From Euglena gracilis (lineage: Eukaryota > Euglenida > Euglenophyceae > Euglenales): a DNA stretch of 64,000 nucleotides. The notes under the pieces are model-generated. The model was not told the DNA's origin. It worked only from the letters and a program-made list of their open reading frames with translations, and made no database searches. Of the stretch, positions 1-12,239 are shown one piece after another (the stretch's first letter is position 1; every line of letters starts with the position of its first letter). The stretch lies in the NCBI GenBank assembly GCA_039621445.1, contig CP154955.1, positions 49,026,086-49,090,085 on the forward strand. Direction: 5' to 3'. The position numbers were made by a program, and so were the translations under genes.

Positions 1-229
1 CCCCCGGGGGATGGGGTCCCCACCAGCTTTAGAAAACCCCTGCGTACAAAGGTGTAGTTGTAGAATGTGTGTCTGGGGGCCAACTTTGTGAGCATCTGTG
101 CTACGGGTGCAGGTGCACTCAAATTCCAACCGCAAACTGAGAAAAGGCGGCAGAGGTCGAAATGATGATTGATCCCTGCATTTTGAACAAACCCTCTTCC
201 AACCTTTGCGGCCCTGTAACACACCACCG

Positions 230-3200
230 GAGACGGAGGACCAAGAGCGAACAGCGGGGCTGAAGGGCATCCGCCACCACCTGCACGTCTGCAGTAGCGG
301 AGCTGAAGGCGTCCCACTGGAGCAGGCTCGGCGCCGGGTGGGGGCGGAGCCCCGAGCTGAAACGTTGTTCTGTTTGGCTGTTGGGTTGAGCAGGCTCACT
401 GCATAGAACAAGTTTGACAAGTTGAAGACAGGGACCGGGATTCGATTTCAGGGCAGGTGGGGGTGACCGACCCCCCCCCAGTCAAGGAGGGGGGAAATCC
501 CACCCACATGAGGAGTCCCACAGCCAAAGTGAACCATTATCGGCCCGGCGCAAGGCACCGTTTTTTTTCCCACCCCCAAAAAAACGACCCACAATCCAGT
601 TTTGGGTAAAATTGTGTGAAAATATTCGGTGCAAAGTACCGGAAGTTCTTTGGACAAATCAAATTCCTTGGACTAGCAAAAATAGAAAAGGAACAAATGA
701 AGAATACTTGACATTATTGCACACCATTGTTGCACATTATTGTGCAATAATGCATTATTCCACATTATTGTGAAGAATACATCCCATCATTACTGCATAA
801 GGAACATTTCACACTATCACAATCCTTGACTGAAGATACAAATTGCGGACCTCCGTGGCGACCCTGAGTCGTGCAAAACCACATGGCGCAAGCCCAATTC
901 CAAAGCCAATCGGGAACCAAGCCCCCCAAAGTACGGCAAACAAAAGTGCGCCTGACCCCGCCCCCGCCCGGTCCCCTCCTCGCATGGCAGGGCCTTGCGG
1001 GCCGCCACGCGGTACACGGCGCCGTGCCCGGAGTAGGGCGGCAGGCGCCCCAGCCATAGATTCGCTTAGTGACCCCGGGGGGGGGGGGGGCAGGGCCCCA
1101 ACCCACCCACCCACTCTCGAAACCAACCCACCCCCCCAGGGGCGCGTGACCTGTGTGACGCCCGTGTGGCCCCTGGGGTGGGGTCACACGGGTGGTAAGT
1201 GATTCTGTGGCCCCAGCGCCGCCTGCAGGAAGTAGATGAGCGGCCGCAGCTTGCCGATGCCGTCGAGGTGCGGGTCCCGGAGGCAGCGCCGCGGGGGCGA
1301 GGGGCCACCCCCGCAGCCATCTCCGGGTGTTTTTTGGAGAACTTGGGCACAGGGGGACGGCTCACGGGGAAGGCGTTTATTGTGCTTGAAAAGAAAACAG
1401 CGTTGATCAGGGACGAGCGGGGGGGACACAACTTTCAGTGGACGCACAAAGAATTCGCCATTCAAATTTTCTACAACTAAATCATAAGATAAACAATATC
1501 TTATCGAAAAATGCCCCCCCTGCTTTGGGGGGGGGGGGGCAGTTTTCATTCAAACTCCAGACTGTTTGATTATTTATCATTGACATTTATAATGACAAAT
1601 TTTCATTTTCGAATTGTTCACAAAGCAAGGAAAAAAAGTGCGTTCGTTTTGTTCTGTGCCTGTTTTGCTTGTCTATTTTCTTTTCTTGTGCTTTTTTTTG
1701 GCCCACTTCAAATTCTGATATGGGGACCACAAAATGCAAAAATGTGCACAAAAAAAAAGCACAAAGATTTTCGATGACTTTTTCCAGTAACAGAATTGCA
1801 AAAAGTGGTGTGAAACCAAACCAGATAAGGGCAACTACAAAGAAGCAATAGCATGGTGGATAAGTTTGACCCTCCCTTGGCAGAGCTCACCAGTGTTCCC
1901 CTCGGTCAGCCACGAGCTCAGGTCGGTGTCCAGCGTGTAGACGTACACGGCCTGGACGTCGTTGGAGGTGAGGGGGACGTGGTCCTCCAAGCCGCGGCAC
2001 GCGTACTGCGAGTCAAAGTCGATTGCTTTGCGGATGACGTCCGCCATGGTTGGAGGCATGGGGTGGCCGTGGGGCAGGACTGATCCGTGGCACGGGTGCA
2101 CCATCCCGGCGGTGATGCGTTTTACGACGTTGGCAGATCGGCGCAAACGAAGCCAAGTAACAAATAGCAATAATCATCAGGCAGGGTGCAACCTTAGGGG
2201 TTCATAGGGGTCAGCGGTGTTTGAAGGGGTGAGATTGGGGTTAAGCTTCTTGGGCCTAAGTTGGCCGTTAGTGTTCGCCGAGCTTCTTCCCAAAGGAAGA
2301 CCAAACTTCTGGTTGGACTTTATCCTAAAAAAAAAAGAGCACTGGGTAATCCCTGCCCCATAGGGCAGGCCCGATAAAGAGCAGGTTCCAGAAGAGAACC
2401 CTCCCTCCATGAAGCAAGCATCGACAACATGAGCCCCCATAGGAAGCAGGCAGACATTCAAAGGAATTGCCCAAATGACTAGCCTTCAAACAGCTTTCCT
2501 GGAGCTGAGTGGGAGTTCCCACACTTTTCTTGACATATTCCAATTTGACATCTTTTTCACAAAAAGCTCAATTTCATGGAGACCAAACAAAAAGTGTGCC
2601 CACAAGAAGAGTACCCCCAATTTAGCCCACTCGGCCTGGAAGTGTCCACCTACAGGGAAAGGAGGAGGTTTACAAAGATTTTGACACTGGCGAAGCCATC
2701 ACATGACACCCGAGAGCCTGAGGCTCGGAAAGAGGCCACCCCCATGGGTGCGTGGCGAGACGCAACGGGCGCGGCGCCATGGGCGCGGACGGTGTGGCCT
2801 GCGATGTCGCGCGTGACGGCGTCGCACGCGAGGCACAGCTGGCAGTGGGGCTCGAACGGCACGTCCTTCAGGTCCCGCAGGGCGTCCAGCACCGTCCCCG
2901 GGGGTTGCTCTCGGGGCGGCGTGTGTCGTCAGCTGGAGGACGTTCCTTCTTCAGGATTCAAAGTGACGCATTATTCCTTTTTTCGTGGTGTGCCACCACT
3001 TGGAGGTCGACTCCAGGGATTAGGCAGCTCACAATGGTAGCTGTCATTTGTACCCACAGTGAATGCAAACAGAGCATGCACACACACACGCACGCACGCA
3101 GGCAGGCACGCACGCACGCACGCACGCACGCTCGCACGCTCGCACACATGCACGCACATCTGCTTTGAATGAAGAAGCCATCCAGACAGTCATCGCAAGG

Positions 3201-3510
3201 CTTCATCTCTTGCAGTTCGTCAGAGCAAGTTTCACTTAGAGACCAGTGAGATGAAGTAGTCGCACAACTCAACTTCTGAAACGGTTTCTCCCAAACGCAC
3301 CAGCCCGGGCTGTACTTCGTGCGGTGGTAGCAGAACTTGCTCGGCGGCAGCAGCGTCCCGTCGCGGGGGTGCACCGCCGTGTCCTCCAGGCTGGCGAGGT
3401 ACCGCGGCCGGCACGCCGGCGGCGCCCCCGGCCGGGCCCGGAGGGTCGGCAGCCAAGCGGAGAACTCGGCCGCTGGCTGGCCCTCCAGCTCAGGGGCGGG
3501 TGTTGGCGAA
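230..3510 (-). CDS. ADP-ribosyltransferase-like gene, partial, multi-exon
   Basis: Minus-strand coding segments read in order towards the left edge. The exon at 3510-3301 (after cag, before GTGCGT) contains LEDTAVHPRDGTLLPP and FCYHRTKY. The exon at 2907-2740 (56 codons) contains PFEPHCQLCLACDAVTRDI. The segment at about 2145-1891 contains NDVQAVYVYTLDTDLSSWL and ends at a GTGAGC donor. The segment at about 1300-1200 contains CLRDPHLDGIGKLRPLIYFL. About 1060-975 contains YSGHGAVYRVAARKAL. About 390-230 contains QWDAFSSATADVQVVADAL. Taken in sequence these follow the R-S-E type ADP-ribosyltransferase fold: the YT helix, the LRxxxR-like stretch, the G-x-VYR strand and a degenerate S-T-S-like motif. 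The acidic catalytic motif should lie beyond position 1. Several acceptors are not obvious, and the phase from 3301 to 2907 does not join directly, so an exon may be missing. The domain call rests on motif order, not on a search. Start codon and upstream exons are not identified. Confidence 0.5.
3077..3150. repeat. CACG/CACA microsatellite
   Basis: A short CACG-rich tandem tract with interspersed CAGG and CTCG units. It lies between candidate exons of the ADP-ribosyltransferase-like gene, so it is probably intronic. Confidence 0.85.
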
Positions 3511-3654
3511 CTGGGCCGGGGGGGGGGGTCTTCAGGCATGGTGAGAAGCGGCAGGGGCGGCAGGGGCAGGTGCCCCCCTCCCCACCCAAATGGACTCAAT
3601 GGAAGAAGCGCTGGTTTTGGACAATAGACGCCATCCTCCCCAACGCACCCGATT

Positions 3655-3902
<248 letters not shown>

Positions 3903-3954
3903 GCTCGCTAGATAGCTCGATAGATAGCTCGCTCGCTAGCTCGCTCTCGCTCGC

Positions 3955-4012
3955 TCGTATATATATCGATATATCTCTATATAGATATATCTCTCTCTCT
4001 CTCTCTCTCTCT

Positions 4013-4080
<68 letters not shown>

Positions 4081-4136
4081 CTATATATATATATATATAT
4101 ATATATGGATATGTATATGTATATATATATATATAT
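3955..4136. repeat. CT and TA dinucleotide tracts
   Basis: Alternating TA, CT and TATC stretches continue the simple-sequence block and form the left flank of a foldback element at 4164-4388. TA/GTATAT repeats resume on the other side. Confidence 0.95.
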
Positions 4137-4163
4137 GGCAGCAAGATTCTACTTGGCCCCCCC

Positions 4164-4388
4164 GGGGGGTCCAAGTAGAATCTCCAGGGGGGGCCGTCCA
4201 TGTTTTTTGCGTTAATGATGGAATATGGTTAGGTGCGCGAATTAGGCTTAGGCTTAGGCCTAACTTGTACACCTCTCACCCGTCTATTAGTGAGGCTTAA
4301 CCTTATGCTTAACTCGCGCACCTAACCCTTTGTCAGCATTAACGCAAAAATTATTTTTTGACCCCCCGGAGGTTCTACTTGGACCCCC
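4164..4388. mobile_element. Foldback/TIR element inserted in a TA microsatellite
   Basis: The left end reads GGGGGGTCCAAGTAGAATCT and the right end is its near-perfect inverted complement, finishing at 4388. Inside, TTTTTGCGTTAATG and GTTAGGTGCGCGA on the left are mirrored by TCGCGCACCTAAC and CATTAACGCAAAAA on the right, so the arms exceed 100 bp around a short centre. It sits between TA-rich simple repeats, so a TA target duplication cannot be read. There is no ORF, which suggests a non-autonomous element mobilised in trans. Confidence 0.8.
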
Positions 4389-4389
4389 A

Positions 4390-4560
<171 letters not shown>

Positions 4561-4660
4561 GTGTGGCGATGCTGGCCTGAGTTGTCTGGAGTTTCAACTC
4601 AATTGTCAAAAAAGGAGGGCCAGTAAAACGGGGACTCGCGGACATGGAGCTGTGCACCGG

Positions 4661-4835
4661 TTACACGACGGTTTCGCCGCGGTCGAGTTCAGCAAACACC
4701 CTGTCGGGGTTCAGGGAGAACCACTCCAGGGCCTGCTGGCAGTGGGAGGCACAGCTGGCAAGCTTCGCCGACAGCGAGGCCCATTGCTTGTCGTTGCCGA
4801 CAGTGGCGGCGGGGTACAGGGTTCGGGACGTCGGA
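4661..4835 (-). CDS. Candidate terminal exon, helical protein, unrecognised
   Basis: The minus frame reads LYPAATVGNDKQWASLSAKL and then CQQALEWFSLNPDRVFAELD before a TAA whose complement is at 4661-4663. Composition is typical of an alpha-helical repeat protein. No clear AG acceptor is visible at the upstream edge, so the 5' limit is uncertain. It could be the last exon of a gene whose other exons lie at 5.5-13.7 kb, or an internal exon of the ADP-ribosyltransferase-like gene if a weak GTCGTG donor just before the stop is used. No function is assigned. Confidence 0.35.
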
Positions 4836-5521
4836 CGGAGAGTCAGAAATGTTTGTTTTTATTTTTCATTTTGTCCTTCCGGAATGGGGGAAAACAACGA
4901 ATTCTGTCAGTGTGTCAAAGACAGGGCGGTCCTTAAGCAAATATTAAAAAAATCTCCGCTGTCCCAGCACATTCAATATATCAATCTAAATTATATAATT
5001 CAATGATATATCCATAATTATATAAATTACACAAAATTATATCAATATCATTATTCAATGCAAAATACACAGGAAAATGGGGAAGGAAATTTGGCATTTT
5101 TCCGCGAGAACAGGTACACATGGGGGAAAAAATGACTCCTGGCACCCTTGGTTTATCGCCCATCCACCCAAATCATCAAAAAAAAAAAACGCATTTAGCG
5201 ACTTTCACATTTTTTTGACCTTGTTCAAGCCCCAGTCCGGCCCTTGGTCGGCCCTTTGGCTGAAAGGGGGGGGTCCTGAAGAAAATGATAAAAAAGACTT
5301 TCCTGTCCCTCAAGGACAGCCCTGCTTTCCTTTCCTGGTTCTTAGACCAGAGGACCAGGGGTAGGTGAGGGTTATCACGGGTGCCCGGGTTAGTCTAGAA
5401 CCCTTTCCCCTGTCCCGATCCAGCAGGGTGGACACCTTGCGGATTGCAAGAAAAGCATCAGAAAGCTGGAAACATCGAAAACACAAAATGCACTGTGCAA
5501 AGTGTCTGACATTCATTACGG

Positions 5522-5685
5522 GTTGAGTCCCTCCGTGAACATCATCATAGCGGTGGTGCGCATGCATTGAATGAAAGCCAGCAAAGTAGGTTGGTGTCGC
5601 AAGTATGTCCCACGGCATCCTTGGGGAGGTGTTCCGGGCGCCATTGGGCCCAGGCCGTGTTTCTCGCCAACGGCAGCTGGGGGCT
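5522..5685 (-). CDS. Candidate internal exon, unrecognised
   Basis: The minus frame contains GTYLRHQPTLLAFIQCMRTT followed by AMMMFTEGLNP and a GTAATG donor at 5521. The acceptor side is unclear. An overlapping minus frame is also open for a long stretch, so the frame choice rests on the position of the donor. Possibly in the same gene as the candidates at 4661-4835 and 6545-7100. Confidence 0.3.
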
Positions 5686-6544
5686 CTGTTGCTCTGTTGA
5701 GGGGGCTGCTTTTCGTCCAAAATGGGCAAAAATGAGACTTTCCAAGGCTGCCGACCACCAGCCCAGGGGACGTTAAAAACCTTTAAACCCTTTAAAAAAA
5801 ACCTGGGTGGTTCCTGCTGTACCGCTCCTCGCACTTCAAGCACCCAGGGATCACAACTCTGTGAAATGCCGTTTTTTCCAACTTTTCACAACGTGTATGT
5901 AGAGTCCACCCTCTGGATGCCTCAGCAGGCAACCCTTCACGGACATATCGCAGAGCCCAAAAGTAACAAAAGCAACAAAAAAGGCCAAATTACACCCAGC
6001 CTGTGGAGCACCATCCGGGAACACAGTCAAAGCTTCAAAAACGAGGGTCTCCCAATGGGGGGTTTTGGCCCTTTTTTGGAAAAATTCACGTGTCCCGGTG
6101 TTCAAACTCAGGGTTTTGAACCTTTTTCGAAATGGTGCACAGGCTGAAAAACACCAAAATTGGGGGAAATTTGGAAATTTGCACTTAAGCGCAAGCTAAA
6201 AATCAAAACCTTAAGTGCGAGTTTGGCCACCTAAGTAAATAAAGAACCTGAGAAAGAAAAAGAATGTGGAGGAAAATATGGGGCTCCAAAGGGCAAATTA
6301 CGTGGCAATCTGTGATCGGACGTTGCACGTGGCAGGTGTTGAAAAACACCGGTGGTGTAGGGGCCTTTCTGGGTATTGGGGGGGGGGGGGACGGTCCTTG
6401 AGGGGGCGGTCCTTTACTAAAAAGAAGAAGAAGAAGAAGAAGAAGAATCCCGTCCCTTACGGACCGCCCTGGTCAAAGAAACTCTGAATTCATCTCCAAA
6501 CTTTCGAAATTTCGAAAATTCGCCGCTATTGCCCACTTCAGGGG

Positions 6545-6665
6545 GTGGAATGCGGGGTTGTCAGGGCTGGGTCTTCCTCTGAGCCATGCACCGTTGGGCA
6601 CCTCAGTGGCCCCCTCCATCAACTGCAGCACGCACTCGAGGAGGCACGTCATCAGCGGCACAGGC
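6545..6665 (-). CDS. Candidate helical exon, unrecognised
   Basis: The minus frame reads VPLMTCLLECVLQLMEGATE, with possible donors at GTGCCC or GTGCATGG immediately after. The hydrophobic spacing resembles a HEAT/ARM-type solenoid helix. No exact family can be named. An A/T-rich spacer on either side contains nothing recognisable. Confidence 0.35.
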
Positions 6666-6889
6666 AGAGATGAGCCAATGGAAGGAAACCAAGACACACT
6701 TCATCAAAAAAAGCTGGTTTTGTCGAAGTCAATTTCGGGAATGCAGCAAGTGCATAACCCTTTCGCGCCTGTGCACGACGAGGGTGGGAATCCCAGCGAC
6801 CATTCTGTCCGTTGCAGTGGAACAGATGGCCTGGACTGCCTGTTGGGATGGGTGACGTTTCGGCGGTTTTGACAGCAGCTCGCTCATCC

Positions 6890-7100
6890 CCGGGTATCCG
6901 GTCGCCCGGAGGGGCGGCCCGCACCCACTCGAGGAGGGTGCAGAGCGCCCCGTGCCTCATGGGGCCGAGGGTGGCGTCGCAGGGTGGCCAGGGGCGGGGG
7001 AGGGGCACTGTTGGCCTGGGAGGGGTCGGCGGCACGCATGGGACAGGGGAAGGGGAAGCGGAAGGGGGCGGGCGGCTGAGCGTTCGTCGTCGCCGCCCGG
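6890..7100 (-). CDS. Candidate helical exon with proline-rich lead, unrecognised
   Basis: The minus frame runs from a proline-rich stretch into CDATLGPMRHGALCTLLEWV, with a GTGCGG donor inside the LLEW codons. The GALCTLLEW helix is similar in style to the exon at 6545-6665, supporting a common solenoid protein. Exon limits are approximate. Confidence 0.35.
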
Positions 7101-7175
7101 GAGCCGCGGCCAAAAGGGCAACATAGCAGGTAACTTCCTTTCATCGCTATTACTGTGACTTTCACTGGCTTTCAG

Positions 7176-7699
7176 CAGGGGGGGGGAATAATTGATATCG
7201 GAGGCCTTCAGAAAAATTGCGGAAAAATTGCGGAAAAATTGCGGAAATTGCGGAAAAATTGCGGAAAAATTGATATCGGGTATACACATTTCTGTCTGAG
7301 GGGACTTAGAAATTTTTCAATTGTGAGGTTCAGAACACCGCAACACCCACGTCGATGCAGGCGAGCACAAATCAACACGCTTGATGTTTTTTGCACAGGT
7401 GGGACGCACCCAATCCTGTGACCAGTGGTGCACCTGTGAGAAAAATTGGTAAACTGGGGGGAAAAAAAACAACAAAACACAAAAGCACACCTGTTGATCC
7501 ATTTGAAGAATGGCTTGAACTCATTGCATCTTCCATCTTCGGTGGTGGGAAAAAATTCTGCGGAAAAAAAATGGGAAAAAATTGCGGAAAAATTGCGGAA
7601 ATTGCGGAAAAATTGCGGAAAATTGCGGAAAATTGCGGAAATTGCGGAAAATTGCGGAAATTGCGGAAAAATTGCGGATATCAATTTTTCCCCCCCCCT
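7176..7699. mobile_element. hAT-like MITE with internal tandem units, 8-bp TSD
   Basis: The element begins CAGGGGGGGGGAATAATTGA and ends in the complementary TCAATTTTTCCCCCCCCC-T. It is bracketed by GCTTTCAG at 7168-7175 and again at 7700-7707, an 8-bp target duplication. Both subterminal regions carry GCGGAAAAATT-type tandem units in opposite orientation with GATATC near the ends. It has no coding capacity. A diverged, truncated relative starts near 7758, and another fragment lies at 21240-21328 in an intron of the RING-TPR-J gene. hAT superfamily is inferred from TSD length and the CA-G terminus. Confidence 0.75.
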
Positions 7700-7757
7700 G
7701 CTTTCAGTCTGCACACTTTGGTAGATTCCCTCGAGGGCCAACCAGAACCTAAAAATC

Positions 7758-7932
7758 AGGGGGGAGGAATAATTAATGTCGGATGCATCTGAAAAGTTGC
7801 GGAAATTGTGGGAAAACTGCAGAATTACCAGAAAAATGCAAAAAAATCGATATCAGGGATGCACACAGTTTTGCTGGAGGGCACTTAGAAATTTTCATCC
7901 TCAATCCTCAATTACCAGGGGGGGGGGGTGGA
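7758..7932 (+). repeat. Truncated relative of the 7176-7699 element
   Basis: Starts with CAGGGGGGAGGAATAATTAA, then GCGGAAATTG units and a GATATC-bearing stretch resembling 7270-7330, but no matching right terminus is seen. Probably a decayed direct copy. Confidence 0.5.
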
Positions 7933-7999
7933 AAACCCCGACCGGGAACAGTACCGCAGGTAAACTCTGTTGGGAAATATTGGACAAATTCTGAGACAA

Positions 8000-8990
8000 A
8001 CTGCGAAAAATTCTGGCCAACTGCTTAAAACGGCCAGGGAAAATTCTGGACAGGAAAATCTAGTGAACCCATTTATCAGCATTTTCCCAGGGATATCCAT
8101 AAAAATTCACATTCAAAACAAATTTATCTCAAATTCAATGTCCCAAAAAATTATGTTGTTACTGCCCTAGTTAAGTGCCCATACCTAATGTGCTGCTTTG
8201 CAATCAATTGGTGGGGAACAATGACTCAGAAGAAAACAAACCATTCCATCCTCAAGCATTGTTTAATAACTAATTTAATCACCCAGTGATCTGTCATTGC
8301 TGTAATCATCAAACGTGGCACCAACTGGTGTGGGGTGGTGTCCAAATCCTCCTTTTTATTTTTATTATTGTTACCCTGTCTGTCTGCTTGAAAACAACAG
8401 CACAATAATTAATGCAGGTTTATTTTGACATAGCCATTTTTCACGGGTGGCTCTAAGATTAGCTTTTCGTGCCAGGCTCGATATAAAAGCAGGTGGGGGG
8501 GTCGCCCCCCTCCCTCCAGTTTAGCAAGGGGGTGGGGTGAGTCCTGGACACAGGTGTGGGTTTCGGCGCAATGCGCCGGAAGAATTTTGGGAAATGCCTC
8601 TACGGCCCCTTTTGGGGGGGGGGTTCCCACCTGGGGGTGTCCATCCCATGCTGGGCTGGGTGAGTGGGGAGTACCCTCCTTCCGGGGGTTTTTAAAAGAA
8701 GCCTATTCCTGTTCTACAATCATCGTTGCGCTTTTTCCTGACCCCCTCAGCAAATGTGTCCAGCCCATCCCCCAGCAAATGCCATCCAACCCAGGAAAAG
8801 CAGTGGAGAGTACATTCGCTTGGCCCAGCTACACCCTAAGTATATTGAACACTGTTTTGGGGCCAGCACCAAGCCTCACAGCATTCTCAAGGGAAAAAAT
8901 AGAGTTGTGTCCACAGGTTAAAACAAAGCCCGAGCAAGAATGGCAAATCAGTGTTGCAAGGTAGGGCGACCAGTGTGACGACGTCTGCGG
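8000..8990. other. No gene recognised
   Basis: A/T-rich sequence to about 8400, then a G-rich patch (8485-8700) resembling the dispersed poly-G modules elsewhere in the window. No convincing ORF, RNA gene or terminal inverted repeat was seen. Confidence 0.5.
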
Positions 8991-9125
8991 GGTGCTCAGC
9001 CTCCAGGTTTCCCCCGGCTGGAGGCATTGCTGTGCGAGGTCCTCGGTAGGTGCCGGCGTGCGGCTGTGCGACTGCCTCCGGGGTCCGTCAAAGTCCGTCA
9101 AATCCTGGGCACCGCTACGTCCCCA
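8990..9125 (-). CDS. Candidate exon, low-complexity linker, unrecognised
   Basis: After a GGTGCCCAG acceptor the minus frame reads DLTDFDGPRRQSHSRTPAPT and EDLAQQCLQPGETWRLSTPQ, with a possible donor at CACTG-GTCGCC. The polar, proline/serine-rich composition suggests a disordered linker. Support is frame openness plus possible splice sites only. Confidence 0.3.
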
Positions 9126-9721
9126 GTTGTGGCCGGTAGCCTGGGAAGCCAGCAGAGCGCATGAATGGTTGTGCTCTGACGTGACCGGGGGGGGGGGGAG
9201 AACCCTGGCAGGCAGTGCCGATCTCCCACCCCCTGGCTGGACATGATGCACATCGCATCCTGTGTCACCGGATGTGCCGTTGTATCAGCGTTGCCGCTCT
9301 GCTGGGGGTCAATGTGGTAGATTGGGCGGGCGGGGGGCAAACAAAGGGGGGCAAACAAAGGGGGGCAACAAAACAATCAAAACACATACTGGGGGGAATA
9401 AAAATCTGCATGAGAAGGCTTGAGGACGGGGAAAATCTGTTGGAAAAACATTGAACGAATCCTGAGGGTTTTTGTGGATAACTTTTGAAAAGCAGGGGAA
9501 ATCCTGGACGAAATTTCGGCCAGAATAGGTCCAAAAGATTTTATTTTGTTCAACTAATTTGCCTCCCAGTATTTTACTTCTTTGTGTCATATCGATCCCC
9601 ACCCCACAAAAGAAAATATTTCAAAGGCGCAGATTTTTGGCAGAGATTTAAACCAATTCCGACGACAACGGATAAAAAAAGCAATAAAAACACGAAGGAT
9701 GGCTAGGACCTTCATTACACC

Positions 9722-9922
9722 TTCCGCCACACCTCTGGCCACTGAGTTTGGCGGCTTGCGGGGCTGCGCAGCTGGTGGTGCACGGCCGCCGTTCTGCCCG
9801 GCAGTCAGGCGCCGGCTGGGGGACTTCGACCGACAGCGGGCGTGCTGGAGTCCTGAGACAGGGCGGGAGGCATGGCAAGAGGGTGCGCAAGATGTGCTCG
9901 GCTCTGGGAGGCACTGACGGGA
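9722..9922 (-). CDS. Candidate basic/proline-rich exon, unrecognised
   Basis: A C/G-rich minus-strand segment begins after a CCCGTCAG acceptor, and a GAG-GTGTGGC donor is visible at its far end. More than one frame is open; the most protein-like reads KSPSRRLTAGQNGG and then PPAAQPRKPPNSVARG. Probably disordered linker sequence of the same unresolved minus-strand gene. Confidence 0.25.
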
Positions 9923-10467
9923 CACCAGCCCCCGACTTTATTTGACAAACCCTGAGGGAGTAGTATCCTGTGTTGCGACTTTCAACTTTCACATTCGAAA
10001 TTTTTAAAAACCAGTCAGGCAGAAGTGCTGTTCTGGCCGGGGGAGTGACCGATTTCCAAAAATCGGTCACTGTGTGGAGTACATGCCACTTGAGTTGGCG
10101 TGGATCGCCTGGGGAAACACACACCAGCGGCAATGTCCGCAGCGTGGCTGTTGAAGGCTGTGGGATGTCTGGGATGGCTGGTCCGGGAGGAAAGCCCACC
10201 TGCGCCAAGAAAGGATGGAAGGGGAGCAGACCAAAGAACCAAGGATAGCTCTGTGGTGCTCCAAGAACTCTGACCCTTTGAGATTCAGAGGCTCGCGGAA
10301 ATGCGCCAGAAATCAGTTTCTTTCTGCAGGAGAAAAAAAATGTCGGAGGCACTCCAGCCAGATCCCCCCATGTCATATCCAAATGCACACACGCACGCCC
10401 GCACACACATGCACCCTTGCACGCACACACGCGCACGTGCACGTGCACACACCACACACGTGGGCAC

Positions 10468-10633
<166 letters not shown>

Positions 10634-11204
10634 AGACAAGAAAAATCATGTTCCATCCTCTGGGGCAATTGCGGCACCCAGCCATGTATGCTCAAAGGTG
10701 ATTTCAGTTCACCCATCAACGATGGGCAGCCCCCCCAACGCATGAGAGTGTGGGCCACCTGTGGAGGCTGGGGGTTCGGTCTGGTGGAGGGTCAACAAGG
10801 CAACGTCCAGGACGGAGGTCGCCGGTCTGCCTGCAACCAGGAGCTGGTGGGGAGCCAGTCCATACAACTTTCTCTCTTCCAAAAACAGTCAGTCACCTTT
10901 TTTGGGAAACCCCGTCAGTCACTCCCTTCCCTCCAGGGGGTAAGGGGGTAGTCCATTCTGTAATCCAAGGGGAAATTGGCCACAAACTTGAAAAGATGGC
11001 CAAAAATTACGGCGCCAAATCATTTTGGTGGTTTTTTTGCCACCCCCCCCCCGGGGGAGGGGTCCGCTCCAAAAACCAGTCATTCACTCTGAATAAAACC
11101 AGTCACCCATCCTGGGGGGGGGGGGGTGACTAAGTGATCGCATGGTCCAGTCCGATGTTGGCTTCTGAGGTTTGGGACCCAGGGCGTGGTGGACGAGAGG
11201 TGGG

Positions 11205-11430
11205 GGATGGGTCGACCCCCCCACACACCATGGGACCCACTCGAAGAAGATTCCTTCGGCGCAAAAGGCGCTGAAGGGAATGTTTGACCTGAAAATTGGC
11301 GCCCCCAGAAATGAGGGAACGCCTGGTGTGGGAGGGTCAGACCCCCACCGACCAGGATGGGGGGGGGGGTCAACTCCCCTAACCCACCACCCATAGCGTT
11401 GCGGGGATTCCCATCCAACCCTGCTCCCAC
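11205..11430. repeat. Dispersed G-rich repeat (copy 1)
   Basis: Contains GTCGACCCCC, AAGATTCCTTC, TTTGACCTGAAAA and GCGCCCCCAGAAAT in the same order as 18780-18965, and ends near GCGGGGATTCCCATCCAACC. It is one member of a family found mainly in introns. No intact termini are visible. Confidence 0.6.
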
Positions 11431-12239
11431 CACATCCAATGAAAAATACACAGGTAAAAATGGACAAAAATGGTCACATTTTGGCAAAACATCAAAAAAA
11501 TATGTATTTTTTACATTTTTAATTTCGACCCTGACGCCATAACCAGCTGTTGCCAGAAGGCCAGAGGGCAGAGGGTAGACCACCCTCCGCCAAAACTGCT
11601 CAGGCATTATACATTATACAATGTATAATTATAATGTAAAAAATATATCATGATAATACATAATACATAACAATACATATATTTTTCCTACAGGGCCTTA
11701 AAATGCCTTAAAATGCGCCTTAAAATGTTTGGCCAAAATGCCTAAAAATGCATTAGACTGCCTCAAAATGCCTTAAAAAACCTAAAAAAAATTCGGACTG
11801 GAGAATCATCTTCGACCAAGCAAAACGAAGTTGCAAAATCTCGGCTAAAACAAGCAAAACCCACCGAAAAAAAACATTGCATATCCACCCAGTTGTTTTC
11901 AACTTCTTGATTTTCGCACTGCACCGACGTTGGTTCGATGCTCAGACTGCCCTTGGCCTGCCCCGGAAAATAGTGCCTTAAAAAGTCTCAAAATGCCTAA
12001 AAAGGTCTTGAAAAAAATCCCTCAAAAAAAAAATACGTCCCCTGGCCAGACACATCCCCCTTGGCGTCGCTTTGACACCCAGGCAGTCTCAGACTGAGGA
12101 CTCTGGGAGCCCAGGTAGGGGATCACTCAGGGACCTAAAGTGTTCCATCAGCCTTTTAAGGCACCCACCATTTCACCGGTTTGACACTGAATTTCAAATT
12201 TTCGGCTATTTCTTGCGTCAACAACAGGAGACAAATTCC

